Origin: Hofstenia miamia
Lineage: Eukaryota; Xenacoelomorpha; Acoela; Hofsteniidae
Reading direction: 5' to 3'
Assembly (NCBI GenBank): GCA_900660155.1
Contig: CABFPE010000496.1
Location: 171,522 to 235,521 of the forward strand
DNA length: 64,000 nt
Positions 46,261 through 58,600 of this stretch are shown piece after piece (position 1 is the stretch's first letter; the number at the start of each line of letters is the position of its first letter). The notes beneath the pieces were generated by a model, which worked only from the letters and a program-made list of their open reading frames with translations, made no database searches and was not told the origin of the DNA. The position numbers and the translations under genes were made by a program.

Positions 46261-48012
46261 GTGTAGCATAATCTAAGAATTAATGCTGCAAAAAAGAAGA
46301 AGAAAGAGATTAGTTGGTCAAAAAAGATTAACATCAAATTATGATTAAAAATATATTGTAAATCAAAATCAATTTAAGTTCAATTTAGCATCATTAATTT
46401 TGTAAATGCAACTAAGAGATAACATTACCAAATAGTACTTGTTGATAACAATTTGGCAAAACAAGAGGGGCGATATTGCTTCTAATATTTTTAGCCATCT
46501 TGGCAGATGATAATTTGAAATTCAAATCAACATGTACTTTTTGAATCAAAACTATAAATAGAGAAAAATCATTTTAGAAAACCATTGAAGTAAATTCTTT
46601 GAAAATCTTATCTTTAGAATTAATTTGGTTTGCTTATTATAAAATCATGTCAAGCTAAATGGTAGATGCTTAGTATTGGCAAGGGCACACATCAGGAGTA
46701 ATTCGAGGGCCCTTGATCCAAGCCATGAACCCTCATTTAAGTTAGGGGTATGATTAGGAGTTTTTCTCCATTTAGCTGACTATTAATTCTTTCAACAACA
46801 TGTAAGCAATAACAAACTTTGGGAAAAAAGTCTAGTTAGCTGATTGTAGGATATTATATTTTATATTAACTAGACTACATAGAAGACCTATTGCAGAATC
46901 ACAGGGCACATCTAGCAGCTTGAGTTGTATGAAGGTTGCAAGAAATTACCATTGCCAAGAGAGACCTGTACTCTAACAAAACAAATGAAGATTGGTAGTT
47001 TGCCAATTTCATAGTAGAAAAATGAACTGAAACCATTTCCAAGAAGGCATTCCAGCTAGTGAACAATTTACATGGCATCATGCTGAAGCCAAATCATTAG
47101 AAACCATCCTCACCAGCCAAAGTGCTAATTGTATGTCTAAAGTTTAATTTCTAGCTCAATAAAACAAATATAGCTCAGTGTTCTTGTTATCTCAAATCAT
47201 GTAATAAGATATTAATAATGTTTAGTTACCACATATTCACATACACCAATGGCATATTATATTTGCATAGTATGTTGTTAAGTGCATGTATGACTAATTG
47301 AAACATATGTTCTTTTATTTCCTATACCTATGCATAGCCTTAAAATGACTACAATATGGGCTCACATCTGTCAAGGAGTGAGTTATCACCCCAGGCACAG
47401 TGGAGTTCCTCCCACATTATTGTCAGATCTTACAAGCAAATTCTAATAATATTAATAATGATGCTAAAAAAGGTTGGTAATATAGAGTGAATAGAAAAGC
47501 AAATGTTATCCAGTGAGAACAAAATTTATTTGACAATTGCAACAGTGAGTTCCCTATTTTATACAGAGAAAAAGGTAAATATTTACCATTTACTAAATTT
47601 ACTTGATTCCCTCACAAATTAAATGAGCAATTTACATGTACTCTTTAATCAAGGGGACAATTATAACAAATTTGAAAAATAAGTTCAAAATACTAAAAAT
47701 CAATAAAAATCACTAATTTAATAATTAGAATAGCACCAAATTAATCAAAGATAGTGCAAAAACTAGAAAGTAAAATAAAATAAAGGGCCCTGAGTGACTC
47801 TACACTATAAATAGACTGATAACAAGACTGAGCATGTATTACTAATTATATGTAGGTTAGGAAGCTGCATGTAATTATCTATCTAATTATTTAATTCAAT
47901 TAAATCCAGTACTTTTCAGTAACAGCAAAATAAATATTTATTAAGCAGTTAGTGACATTGCCAGGTGCAAGTACAAATTACACATTACAAATTGAGTTTA
48001 AGTCAGTTACAT
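46261..48012 (+). repeat. 5' LTR of element 2, with an internal insertion
   Basis: 46261-46886 aligns with 60300-60925, and 47806-48012 with 60926-61125. The ~920 bp between (46887-47805) have no counterpart in the 3' LTR and look inserted (CTAT at both edges). The insert has one 60-codon minus-strand frame and no recognised domain. Confidence 0.8.
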
Positions 48013-48512
48013 TGAAAACATTGAAAAACTTTAATGCATGAAGTACATGAGATGGTAAAACAAAATAAAAAAATAAAAAGAAAACTAAACATGAAACTTG
48101 TTCACAAATGTCTGTGAAAAATGTTTATTGATATGTGATTTAATATAAAATACTTTAAAATTTGGATAGGACGCATGGAATAAAACTCTTTTTAAATGCT
48201 TCTGTTCTTGTTAACATTGGAATGTATTCTTTTCCCCTTCTGTTATGACGCATGTTTTGATTTTTCATAAGTACCTGGTGTAATGGATGGTGATTATTTC
48301 TATAGATCTTATTTACTAATCTTTGGTCTTCTTCATCTCTTATCATGAATGCATCATATATATTATCACAATAATTTTTTACAAAACAAGATTGAAAGAA
48401 TTTGTTGATGTCATTAAATTGAGTCTTATTTCCTCCATAAATAGCTATACCATATTGCACTTTGGATACAACAATTGCCTCAAACACCTTTGTTCTATCT
48501 TTTATATTGACA
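48013..48512 (-). mobile_element. 5'-truncated LINE inserted just after the 5' LTR
   Basis: A 126-codon minus-strand frame (48155-48535) encodes the C-terminal region of a LINE ORF2: VVSKVQYGIAIYGG, FFQSCFVKNYC, HHPLHQVLMKNQNMRHNRRG and FKKSFIPCVL. The uninterrupted site is preserved at 61845-61870 (GTTACATCCAGCC), giving the insertion limits; ACAT flanks both sides. A different LINE family from the 9.7-24.7 kb copies. Confidence 0.8.
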
Positions 48513-48994
48513 TTATCCAGCCTTAAGGGTTGCACTGAGTTAGGATGGGGAACACATAAGCTGCTTCATTAAGCTGAGATTTGGAAACAACCCATCAGCA
48601 GTGAAAACAACTAAGTATTGAAAGATTTGGAGATCAGAGTCAGCCAGAGGCCTTATGGAAGATCAGTCATCAAGGAAACTGCAGCAATCAATTCACACCT
48701 AAATGTTATTCAATTACAATGGATGTTCATAAAAGTTAACTACAATTGTTAATAGAATGAACCAGTTGATATAAGTACATCCCTACTGGCAATTAACGAA
48801 GAATTATATTCAAAAGGAATTAATCAATTTATGTTAAAGCTTGGTAGCAGATGCTACATGGTGACTGCAACTGGTTAAAGAACAATGAAGAGGAAACCAA
48901 CAATAAGTTGATATCCTGACTCACTACTTAAAGTCAAAGATGTAAGAAATGCAACCACAATATCACTGACAGAACCTATAATGTAAAACATGCA

Positions 48995-49850
48995 ATGGAA
49001 ACACCAACCACTGATAAAGCAGGCAGTCAGCTACTACCATCCAAGGAGAAACCTAACCTGAAGCAGATTCAGAAACAAAGAATTGTACTGAGATGCAAGC
49101 CCCTACTAATTTTAATCAAGATGATGAATATGAGAGCAAAGAGAGGTAGCACCAAGAAAGGCACAAGCAAAACAAACACTACCCCAAGAAGATCATGTTC
49201 AGAAACAGATGCATTCCCTAAAGAATTAGAGAACCTACACATGTCCCCAGAGACAAGTTCTACAGAAATATTTAACATTCTCAGAGAGAACAATGAAACA
49301 GAGTCAATACTGAGAAGCAAGATACAACTGTTAACAGAAAAATTTTTAAAATTAGAACAATATAGTGCTCAGACTAACAGAACTGAGCAGAGACAAAAAC
49401 TGTGAACACAAGCACAAGAGTTAGAAGAACTTAGACATAAACTCAGAATGATGCAGAGGGACAAAGAGGAAAACCAAAGAGGAATACAAACACACGAGGT
49501 AATATTCAAACAGATGAGAGAAAGGAATGTGCAAGCATCACCAGCCAACCTTAAAAAAACAGCTACAAGAATTTGACAAAGAAGATGATGAATGTGAAAA
49601 GAAAAGAATCATCAATGAAATCAAGAAAGAAGTAACTGACCAATTTGCAATAAACAAAAGTACAAACACACAGAAGAAACCAACCTTTGAAAATTCTATT
49701 CTACCAGAGAACATCAACAACAACATGATACTGTGCAAAGCAGCCTTGCCAAAATATAACAGAAAGGTTGACAGCTACAATCCAACTTTTGTCAAATGGC
49801 TTCATATGTTTAAGATCACCATGGCTGAGAGGAATTAAGCCAACAAGCAG
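48995..49850 (+). pseudogene. Gag remnant of element 2, first part
   Basis: Lys/Glu/Thr-rich segments with a coiled-coil-like middle (ESILRSKIQLLTEKFLKLEQ) and PKYNRKVDSYNPTFVKW near 49747-49800, a block that recurs in the scrap at 27325-27600. Continues after the captured host DNA. Part of a fossil. Confidence 0.6.
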
Positions 49851-49861
49851 CAGCTGTGAGA

Positions 49862-51652
49862 TTCCTGCCTTCAGCTAATTGTAGTAAAGATTCAACATTA
49901 AAAGCTTTTCTTACAGAAGTTGAGTAGTAATCAAGAACTATGTGCAATAAAATTGAAGCGATTGGAGAAAAAACTGAAACGAAACTAAAGCACAAAATTT
50001 GCAAAGAAAATCCATTCTGCAAACAATATGTAATTACTGCAAATGTCTCAAATACACTTGAATTAACAAACCTTTTAGTTAAAATATAATGCTTATGGAA
50101 TGTAAATAAAAACGTAACAAACATGAGGAGAACATATTTTTGTCGTTGAGATTTTGAAGAAATACAAGCAAGTGGCGGTAAGGCAGTGATAACCAATCCA
50201 GAAGCAAAATTCTTCATAACAATAACGCCTGATATTAAAATATAAAAAAGTTTGAAATGCCAGGTCACTGTGTACAATTGGATAACTAAACCACCAATGA
50301 ACAAAATGCACATATAAATGCAAGCTAAGTTATTGACATAGAGCGGTTGCCGAGCAAGAGTTTGAGTTAGTGTGTTTTTATTGTGAGAAGATGAAATCAG
50401 CAAATATATTGAAAGAGCGACAACAGGAGATGCCGAAAACGATAATATAATTGCCCATATACGACACATTCGACAAGTGCTGCGTTTATCAGAGCATATA
50501 ATAAACGTCACAATAGAACACATGATGCAATCCNAACGTAACAAACATGAGGAGAACATATTTTTGTCGTTGAGATTTTGAAGAAATACAAGCAAGTGGC
50601 GGTAAGGCAGTGATAACCAATCCAGAAGCAAAATTCTTCATAACAATAACGCCTGATATTAAAATATAAAAAAGTTTGAAATGCCAGGTCACTGTGTACA
50701 ATTGGATAACTAAACCACCAATGAACAAAATGCACATATAAATGCAAGCTAAGTTATTGACATAGAGCGGTTGCTGAGCAAGAGTTTGAGTTAGTGTGTT
50801 TTTATTGTGAGAAGATGAAATCAGCAAATATATTGAAAGAGCGACAACAGGAGATGCTGAAAATGATAATATAATTGCCCATTTATGACACATTTGACAA
50901 GTGCTGCATTTATCAGAGCATATAATAAACGTCACAATAGAACACATGATGCAATCCATTTCCCCGTAAAAGTTTCCTGAAAAAGCAATGATGCAGCATT
51001 GCAGGACAATGTATATGATCCATGAAGTAAGCCTATTTTCAGCATAGAACCTGCCATAAGAAATCAACTGATGGCCCACAAAAAGGCTAAGGGGGATAGA
51101 AATAACCAACATTCTATAATAATCAAATTCAACATGTTAGAAACATTATTCATGTTAGTTAGTACAAAATTTATGATAGAAGTGGAATTGTAAAGATACT
51201 AATTCAACAAATTGGTATTCAATACTGAATAAGTGCACAAGCATTTAGTCAATTTTCACATAAATTGTAAATATCCTGATAGTAGTTTCAAAAAACTCAA
51301 TGTAGTCGACAATTTGTATTAACAAGTTCAAAAATTGAATAGATTTGAACAAATTGATAATTAATCATTACAAAGAATGGACCAATATAAATCTAAAATA
51401 GCAATTTTGGTAGGAGTTTTTAAGAAAATTTTGTTTTATAAATGATGATAATCTGTAATATGAACAAAGAAATAATATTTAAACAAAAAGCAACAACTTT
51501 GGTTAAACAGTTTTTGAGAAAGAAAATCATTTAATGACTTACAACTAAATAAAATTATTCAATAATTGTCAATAAAATAACAGGTAAGAGCGAAAATACA
51601 AAATTAGGTAGCAACAAAATTGGAATATTTCAATTCTTGTCAACTAAGAATC
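49862..51652 (-). pseudogene. Captured piece of the FAD oxidoreductase gene inside element 2
   Basis: Two overlapping copies joined at a lone N (50534). 49864-50533 matches 37728-38396, and 50535-51651 matches 37972-39092. Together they span residues ~1-275 of the membrane region plus ~540 bp of upstream flank, so genomic DNA, not mRNA, was copied. It lies antisense to the LTR element and replaces nothing obvious in gag. Open frames of 207 and 271 codons survive. In the copy after the N, most differences from the parent are CpG to TpG/CpA changes. Confidence 0.85.
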
Positions 51653-51654
51653 AA

Positions 51655-52190
51655 ACACTCTATGAAAATGAGAATGGAATGACTAGTAACACTTAGCTCT
51701 AGAGGAAACAGATATTTGAAGTATGACCTCTTCTTGTACATTTGCAAGGGAATGCCCAACAACATTAGAACCCAATTTGAAATTAAATGTGATGTGGAAT
51801 ATAAACTAGAAAAAACAATCAGAAAGGTGGTGGATATCCAGGCAACAATTGAAAACAAGACCTGCATTAATGAAAGAGCTGCAGGGCACAAAGAAACACC
51901 AATGGCATGTTGGAACAATTACAAGTCACAGACAGTGAATACCTAACCCCACAATGAAAACAAAATGGAAAAATTCATTAAAATAAAAGGTAGAGATGGA
52001 GAAACAAAAAAAGTAAGAGAGGGACATAAAGTGCTACAGCTGTGGAAAAAAGGGCACAAAAAAGACAATTGCAAAAAAAAGATTAATATGATTAGGGAAG
52101 AGGAGGCATACTACAAAGACAAAGATGTGATCAAATCCAAAGTGGAATTGGTCAAGGACACACAAACTGAAGACAAATCAGAAGACTAGC
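51655..52190 (+). pseudogene. Gag remnant of element 2, nucleocapsid part
   Basis: Includes LFLYICKGMPNNIRTQFE and a basic KVLQLWKKGHKKDNC segment that looks like a decayed CCHC knuckle. Part of a fossil. Confidence 0.6.
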
Positions 52191-52249
52191 TTGAGTGCTG
52201 ACTCCAGAAAATCAAGCACTGATAATGATTATGATGAACCTGGACAATA

Positions 52250-53050
52250 TCAACACAATAACAATAACTATAAATAGGGTGATGACAAAGGCAACAATTG
52301 ATATGGGAGCTGTAACATCTATTATAACTGATGAATGTGCAATAAAATTGGGGTTTAGATGAGAAGTCCTTGAAAGATTGAACAGAAGACTAATCAATGT
52401 GGCCAGAGAATATATAGCTACTAAAGGGAGGTTAAAAGCAGTACAAATTAGAATAGTGAACACCACTTTGAACAATCACTAGAAGTGATAGACACCCACA
52501 ACAACTTATTACCACACAAAGTAATACTGGGTGATAATTTTTGAACTAAGAACAGATGTGCAATAAATTACTCAAATAGAACAATCAAGGTAAAGAAGGA
52601 GGAAATTGAAATCAAAGAAGAAGAAGGCAAGCTATCAACAATAACATTTGAACTAAAGGAAGATGTAAAGTTACAACAATATCAATGGAGGATGCACATG
52701 AATCAAATAGGAGAGAAGATTACAGCAGATATAATGATTTACAAGAACAAAGGAATTAACTAAAAAAATAGTCTCAATGCCTTCAAGTGTGTGTGCCATA
52801 AGAAATGGAAAAGGAAGGATACTGATACAGAACACCACAAATCACAATGTTAACTTGAAGAAAACTAATGTGAGAATATTTGGAAAATATGCTAAATCTA
52901 GAATCAAAGCAATTTGGAAAGCAATGGAAGACATTGATGAGCAGAAAAGTTTGTATGTTCAATTTGAGTGGGTGAAAACCATCAATGTAACAAGTACTCC
53001 CTACAGCTGATTTGAGGGCATAGGGATGAAAGCAAATAGAGAAGAAAATT
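52250..53050 (+). pseudogene. Protease-region remnant of element 2
   Basis: KATIDMGAVTSIITDECA-like sequence near 52290-52345 corresponds to the D(T/S)GA retropepsin motif, and VILGDNF near 52520-52545 to the ILG block. Later sequence to ~53050 is the linker toward reverse transcriptase. Part of a fossil. Confidence 0.65.
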
Positions 53051-53159
53051 TCAAAACACCACAATTACCAGAAGAGGAACATCAACTTCTAAATGGGAAG
53101 AAATCGCAACAACTTAGAGAGCTATTAGATAAACATAAACAAATGTTCAACTAAGGAGA

Positions 53160-53800
53160 GATAAGCATGGGCTAAGCAATAGGTGAGACACACAAGATAG
53201 TGTTATGACAACAAACAAACCAATAAAACTACTGGTGAGATGAGTACCAGAGCTGATGAAGGACAAATATAATAGGATACTGAAAGAACTGATCAAAAAC
53301 AAAAAAATTTGACCCAGCAAAAGTACATACATGGCACCAACAGTGTTCATAAAACAGGGAGAGCAGTATAGATTATGCATAGATTTTCAGAGACTGAATA
53401 AAATGACAAAAAATGACTCTTACCCACTTCCCAGAATAGAAAACAATCTGTACAAAGCAAGCAAGCACAAGTACTTTATATTGATAGATCTATGTAAAGC
53501 ATATTGGTAGGTGTGAATAGAAGAAGAAGATATTGAAAAAATGGAGTTCATTACACTTTATGGGTTGTATGAATGGATTTATATTGTGTTTGGATTGTGT
53601 AATGCACTAGCACCTTTTCAGAGATACATAACAAAGGTACTAAAGAACAAGAAACATAAAATGGAAGAGGGTGTGAAAGCATACATAGATGACATCATCA
53701 TGATCAGCAACACCATAGAAGAACACCTCAAGAAGCTGGAAAGGACACTGTCAATTTTAGAAAAAGCAAGCCTGTGAGACATGATCCAGAAGATAAAGAA
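53160..53800 (+). pseudogene. Reverse transcriptase remnant of element 2
   Basis: YRLCIDFQRLNKMT near 53370-53410, LIDLCKAYW near 53480-53510, FGLCNALAPFQRYITKVL near 53590-53640 and the YIDDIIMIS catalytic box near 53680-53710. Ty3/gypsy type and clearly related to element 1. Part of a fossil. Confidence 0.9.
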
Positions 53801-54600
53801 ACCAAATAAGATATACAGATGATAATTGGTTCCTTCAACTACTATGGAACATTCATACCTAACATTGCTGGGAAAACTGCCAAAATGACATGACTAATGA
53901 GGAAGTCTGTGCCTTTTATATAGACATGGTAGGAGCAGGAGGAATTGGACAGTATAAAGGAAGAACTAGCAAAACTGCCATCACTAAATAAGGCAGAATA
54001 CAATGAAGCATTCATTTTGGACTGTGATGCAAGCAAGGTGGCAATTGGAGCAACACTAGGACAAATAAAAAATGAGAAAGAGGTGCTGATACAATTCCTT
54101 AGCTGCAAACTGAAGCTGAGCTAGGAAAATTATGGTTGGATGAAACTAGAAATGCTAGCCCTAATTGAAAGCATCTAGAAATTCAGGCATTTTTTAATTG
54201 GAGAAGAATTCAGGGTCTGCACAGACAACAGCAGTTTAGCATGGCTGAAGAAGTTCTCAGGAGACAAATCAGGAGTAGTGTTGAGGTGGATCAAGTACCT
54301 AAATGAATTTACTTTCACCATTGAACACCAGAGAGGAACACTACACACTAATGCAGATTTCTGGACTGCACTCCCAGAGTATCAAAGAGATGCAGCCAAG
54401 GAAGACAGTGAAAAGAAGCAATTTCAATTCTTACCACATATGGAATATGAAGGATTACCCAAAATAAATGTTGATAAGAAAGGGCAAGTAGTCTTCCCAA
54501 TCATGATCAAAGAAGAGATATCAGAGAAAGAAATCATAGAAAAGCAAAAGGATGATGTCATACTGAACAAAGCAGTAAAAAGCTGCAAGAGCTGCAATTA
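53800..54600 (+). pseudogene. RNase H remnant of element 2
   Basis: AFILDCDASKVAIGATL near 54010-54060 (first RNase H Asp), MKLEMLALIES near 54140-54170 and TIEHQRGTLHTNADFWTAL near 54320-54370. Part of a fossil. Confidence 0.85.
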
Positions 54601-54679
54601 ATACTATTAAAACTAACAGTTAGTTACTATGAGAGATACAAATGGAAGACAAACAAAAACAGATTCCTATACATGGAAT

Positions 54680-55500
54680 CACAGAACAACAGGATTGCAA
54701 TCCCAGAATATTATAAAAGGGAATTAATAATGAAAGTGCATGAGAGGGGCTATTTAGGCATCACACAAACAGAAAGTACTTTCAACTGAAGGTTTATGAT
54801 GACAGCAGTCAGGAGAGTCACAGAAGAAGTCATTAACAAATGCAAAATATGTCTCCTAAACAACAAGCAGCATTTCCCAATCCAGAGAGTACCACTAGAG
54901 AAGATTATAGCAATGCAACCCAACAAAATCATACACATAGACTTGGAGATGTTATCAAGAGATGAGGAAGGATACCAACACCTACTAGTAATGGTGGACA
55001 ATTTTATCAAATATGCAAGGATGATCCTGACAAAAAACACAACAGCAGAGATAGTAATGAAGGAGTGGATCCTGAAGTTTGGACCAATGGAGATAATAAT
55101 TACAGACAAGGGCCTGCAATTCAAAAGTGGTGTATTTCAGGAAATGTCGCCACTATTAGAAATATTCTGTGAAAGTACAACAGCATATCACCCACAGGCA
55201 AATGGTGAAGTAGAAAGAATGTTAATTAAGCTAATTAGAGTTGCAACATCAAGGATAGGAGGACAAAAATGGCAAGAATTAATCAAAATGGTCAAGTCTT
55301 TTTAAAACACATCCATACACTCAATGACAGGCATGACACCATTCAAGGCAATGTTCAGAAGGAAAGCTGCAACACCACTACCAATGCAGTACTTCAACTA
55401 CAGTGGGAAGATGGACAAAAAATATGTAAACCAACTAAGAAGCCAAATTACTGCAAAACATGAAATGATGTGTCATAATATAAAAAGTTTGCCATGAGAC
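54680..55500 (+). pseudogene. Integrase remnant of element 2
   Basis: The HHCC region ends in NKCKICLLNNKQH (54837-54875). The catalytic core shows NKIIHIDLEML, then IIITDKGLQFKSGVF and TTAYHPQANGEVERM, the second Asp and Glu blocks of DD35E integrases. Part of a fossil. Confidence 0.9.
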
Positions 55501-55689
55501 AACAATGAAATTACAATAAAAAAATTTATGGTCATGCACATAAGATAGGCACACAGTATATGCATTCACACCTGTAAAATTGACAGACACAAACCAGGTC
55601 TGAAAACTTAAAACAATTTGGTAAGGTCCATATATGATAACACAAGTATTGCCAAATAATGAGTATATGCTAAAAAAACAGCAGATTAC

Positions 55690-58600
55690 TGCAATTTCAA
55701 AATTGAAAATGAGCAATGGCAGACATCAAGGAAACTAAAGTAGATGAAAATGCCAAATTTAAAATAAATCAAATTAATGGAAATGAAACCCCTTATGATA
55801 TGAATGAATTAGACAGTTTACCAGAAGAAGGTTTTGATGCAGAATTCAAAACAAATATTTGGTAAAGAAAACTTACAAACAAGAGTACTGCCAAGAAAGG
55901 CAGCAAGAGATAAATATATATATGACCCTGAATGGAGAGAACTGATGTTAAGCAGCCCAACTTTCCCTCCAGAGGTCCACAATGCTGATTTGAGGGCAGA
56001 GTGACTGATGGAGTTCCAGGGGAAGGTGTAGGTGGGGGAAGAACCATATGCATATGAAAGTGATTCAAGAGCCCACAGCTAGTTGATTGCTGAAAGAGTA
56101 AGCTGATTTGAGGGCAACTCAGTAGAGACCATCAGTTTTGACTCACTTGATTGTGAGCCAAGCATCAGAAGGCCATTACAGATTACTCAGCTACACACCC
56201 CCTCAGAAACAACATCAGAAAGAACAGTATGTTCAAAAGAAAGAGAGCAACATATGTCAAGAAAAGATGGAGAAACCCTGCACCCCTACTTTATGGGAAC
56301 ACTAAAAATGAGAAACAATGTATTAAAAACAGAGGGCAGCAACTTACCAATCATACTAGATTCCATGAAAAGGCCAATTGTCAATGTGATAATAAGCTAT
56401 CCAAGAGACTTGAATGAGACACTTGAGAGACCATACTGTACAGTGCACATAACTTTTGACAAAAATTTCACAATTGAGAGAGCACAAGGACATGGCATAC
56501 ATACATCAGATAACCAAAATACCAGAGATCAACTTTGACAAGGATAACTTTGTGATCATTTACATCCTAAAGTAAAAGAATACAAAAAAAGCAGTTAGAT
56601 CAAACATTCAGAATGGCAAGAGTACAGAAGATACAAATTGTAACCATCACACAAATGACCCTCAGCAAAATCCCTGACTTTTTGCACACACTAGCCATGT
56701 GGCTGGAGAATGTTTTTCCATGAAAAAAAGAAGTGATGGACACCAAGGTATCAAAATTAATATGCTTTGATCTACAGTTAGATTATTGGATAATGATGGA
56801 CCCATGTATAGCAATAGAGCTATTTAAACAGGTGAAGACAATCAAACTGACAACAAATGCAGAAGGTGTAGAGAAAGCCAATATGTTATTTATCAAATGC
56901 ATCCTCACACAGAGACAGGAGCATCTCAGACAAATACAAGAAATATGAAAAGAGATGAAGCTACAAAAGAAAACAACAGAAGAATGGGCTGAAGTAAACA
57001 TAGAGGTGCTGTTCAAGAAATATCATAAAACAATAGAGGTAGCCTTGATGGAGATAAATAGAGCATACAAACTAAAAACAAACAAAGATTTTAAGAACAT
57101 GATATTTGAAGAGAAAAACACACCAAAAATCAGGTTTAGGAAAACTGTTTGGTTAATAGTGATTTTATAAACAGAGGAAAAAGATCTTTGACTAATGATA
57201 TCAAGAGCAGGGCAACATAGACTCACAAAAGTGAAAAAGTATAAAATCAAAATGTCCCCAATTAACACCCAAATAAAAAATTTGCTACTGAAGGAATATG
57301 TAGAGAAAATAATTTCCCCAGAAAAAATGAAGAAGCTGAAGCAGACAATCAAAAAAAATGATAAGTAGACTCATAATAAATAAAAGCCTGATGAGGAGAA
57401 CAACAACTGTGGACATGGCAAACAAGATGGGAACCATGCCAGAAGAAATTGCATTGTTCAATGAACCTATGAGAAAATACCTGTTGAGTGCAAAATTGGA
57501 AATGTGGCTGAGACAGGTAGAAACAGAACCTTGGATAACAACAAAGAAAATCATAAAAAGAAAATTGCTGACAACAAAGAAATAGTTAAGATGATGAAGG
57601 AGAAAAATGTACATCAAACTCTACTAAAAAGAAAGTCCATGATGCACATTCATGAAAATAATAAAGAGTGCAGAGATGATGAGAAGAGGAGGTATTACAG
57701 AACCTGTTGAAGTCTGTGAAAGGATAACAAAAACACAAAGAGAAATTATCAAAGAGGAAGAACTACTAACCTCAATGCAACTGATCCTATCCCCAAAAAC
57801 ACAACAGCAAATCCATAAAATCAATATAGAGAAATGGGGAACTACCTGTCCCAAAAGCACAATGCAATGGATAGACAAGGATGACTAAAGATTTTTGGTT
57901 GAAATAAAGATAATGAAGGAAACAGAGGAAATTCACTCCAGAAATTACCAGAAAGTAAAAGAAGAGCAAATGGTGACATCCATGAAATTAATGTTTATAG
58001 AAGCCTTTACAAAAACAGAGTTGGAAGAGCTGCTAAAGCCATATAATAAATTGGCTGTTGATGTAGAATGTATCACATCAAAAATAGAGATGAAAGACAT
58101 GATCCAGATAAAAATGAGTAGAAGTGGGTTAACACAAAGTTTTTAGGACACATTGAAATACAGTAAGAAGAACTACCCAGCAAAAATTGGACTGGCAATG
58201 ACACTGACAACATCAGCAACATACAACAAAATAGAACAACAAATCAAAACAAAAATCCTCATCTGCATGCCACTAGAAACAATATCAATCCCAATGATAC
58301 TCCCAAGATGGAGGATACCCAAAGACATGAAAATAGCAAAAGCATTCCTACACAAATACAAAACCTACATGAACACAAAAGAATGAGCTAAAACAATAAT
58401 CAACAGAGAGGATTACAAATGATGACAAGAAATCATGTGCAGCAATGACAACAGGGAATGTGTATATGTTGAAGGAGTGATAACTCCCTATCAACTATAC
58501 ACTCAAGGCAAAGCCATCAATGAGCAGTTAAAAGAACTGAGAGATGAAATTGACAAAAGAACAATGAAAGCAGTAATGCTATTTTTGGGAGTAAAAATGT

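Noticed and set aside
46887-47805. Separate transposon inside the 5' LTR
   Set aside because: Only a short CTAT at both edges and no terminal repeat recognised, so kept as an unclassified insertion.
50489-51112. Second functional FAD-type membrane gene
   Set aside because: It is a copy of the first exon and flank of the 31-38.5 kb gene, lacks the FAD domain and other exons, and crosses an N junction.
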